From an uncultured Ignavibacteria bacterium (GTDB lineage Bacteria; Bacteroidota; Ignavibacteria; SZUA-365), in assembly GCA_913060595.1 (NCBI GenBank), contig CAJXSA010000221.1:1-6646 (forward strand): DNA of 6,646 nt, in the 5' to 3' direction. The notes under the pieces are model-generated. The model was not told the origin of the DNA, did not search any database, and saw nothing but the letters and a program-made list of their open reading frames with translations. The number at the start of each line of letters is the position of its first letter. Position 1 is the first letter of the stretch. Below, piece by piece: positions 6,118-6,646 of this stretch. The translations under genes were made by a program, and so were the position numbers.

Positions 6118-6646
6118 ATGCGCATTCCCCGGCCTCCCCTGCACGTACAGATACTTCTCGGACTGATACTCGGCGCCGTGTTCGGCCTGATCTTCGCCGT
6201 CGATCAGCATCTCCTCATCCTGGAAACACAGAAGGACGTAGCAGCGCAGGAACTGATGGTGCAGGACTGGGACGAGGTCACACTGCGCAGCGGGGAAAAG
6301 GATTACACCTTTGGAGCGGGGGATCAGGCGGAAATCCTGCACATGTACCATCAGCTTCGGAAGAAGGCGGACAACGGGGTGAGTGTCACCGTGCGGACGG
6401 GCGACCGCGTGCGGGTTTACGAGGACGTGCGGTCCATGCGCAAGGAGTCGACCATCGCCACGGTGATCAAGCCGCTGGGCGACGTATTCATCCGCCTGCT
6501 GATGATGATCGCCATTCCCCTCGTTTTCGCGTCTCTGCTGGTGGGCGTCTCCAGTCTGCATGACGTGACGAAAATGGCGCGCATCGGCGGCAAGACCATC
6601 GCCTATTACCTGCTCACCACCGCGCTGGCCATCAGCATCGGACTCA
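6118..6646 (+). CDS. Dicarboxylate/amino acid:cation symporter (DAACS/GltP-DctA family), 3' end outside window
   Basis: The first 176 residues of an inner-membrane secondary transporter are present and the frame is still open at the right edge. TM1 is residues about 8-28 ('LHVQILLGLILGAVFGLIFA'). After a long polar stretch comes the family signature leading into TM2, 'IKPLGDVFIRLLMMIAIPLV' (117-136), then 'FASLLVGVSSLHDV', and 'ARIGGKTIAYYLLTTALAI' (154-172) beginning TM3. These line up segment by segment with the start of archaeal GltPh. The family imports glutamate/aspartate or C4-dicarboxylates with Na+ or H+. The substrate cannot be named because the binding hairpins and TM7-8 lie beyond the window. 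Unusually, about 90 residues separate TM1 from the 'KPLGD' motif, against roughly 13 in GltPh. ATG 6118 is preceded only by a weak ribosome site (GGAA six bases upstream), but it places TM1 normally. Confidence 0.92.
   Translation, partial: MRIPRPPLHVQILLGLILGAVFGLIFAVDQHLLILETQKDVAAQELMVQDWDEVTLRSGEKDYTFGAGDQAEILHMYHQLRKKADNGVSVTVRTGDRVRVYEDVRSMRKESTIATVIKPLGDVFIRLLMMIAIPLVFASLLVGVSSLHDVTKMARIGGKTIAYYLLTTALAISIGL

Noticed and set aside
6090..6563. Plus-strand 157-codon open frame at the right end
   Set aside because: It is an out-of-frame shadow of the symporter. The frame starting at 6118 gives clear GltP-family motifs.

Overview
The window looks like chromosomal DNA from a GC-rich member of the Bacteroidota/Chlorobiota-Ignavibacteria-Kapabacteria (FCB) assemblage. 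The evidence is (i) two predicted exported proteins ending in a type A, Por/T9SS-style C-terminal sorting domain (the 'YPNP ... GR.VATL..G ... G.H..RW ... PAG.Y' pattern), (ii) the linker style 'VPVELQSF ... W.TATETGNFGFEVQRR', common in that assemblage, and (iii) a perfect TAnnTTTG -7 element of the Bacteroidetes type in the one divergent intergenic region. The exact taxon cannot be fixed from this sequence.

Layout. Bases 1-1590 (+) are the 3' part of a large secreted protein. It carries the tail of a metallopeptidase-like domain, two beta-rich modules and a sorting domain, and ends at a strong intrinsic terminator (1623-1662). Three leftward genes follow, read from 3924 down to 1681: a secreted seven-repeat YCF48/HCF136-type beta-propeller with a sorting domain (2413-3924), a small three-helix membrane protein (2076-2399), and a YbjQ-family protein (1681-2001). 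The first two are 13 bases apart and probably co-transcribed. A 167-base divergent promoter region (3925-4091) separates them from three rightward genes: a secreted protein of unknown function (4092-4949), an AmmeMemoRadiSam-system radical SAM enzyme (amrS, 4987-6048) and the 5' part of a dicarboxylate/amino acid:cation symporter (6118 to beyond the right edge).

How it fits together. This reads as an ordinary chromosomal stretch: two T9SS-type cargo proteins, housekeeping or conserved unknown genes, and a transporter. No mobile element, CRISPR array, tRNA or rRNA was seen. No obvious new multi-gene system is visible. The points most worth a second look are the roughly 75-residue extra segment between TM1 and TM2 of the symporter, the perfect palindrome inside the spacer of the TAnnTTTG promoter, the pairing of amrS with an uncharacterised secreted protein rather than with amrA/amrB, and the closed-ring arrangement of the propeller repeats.
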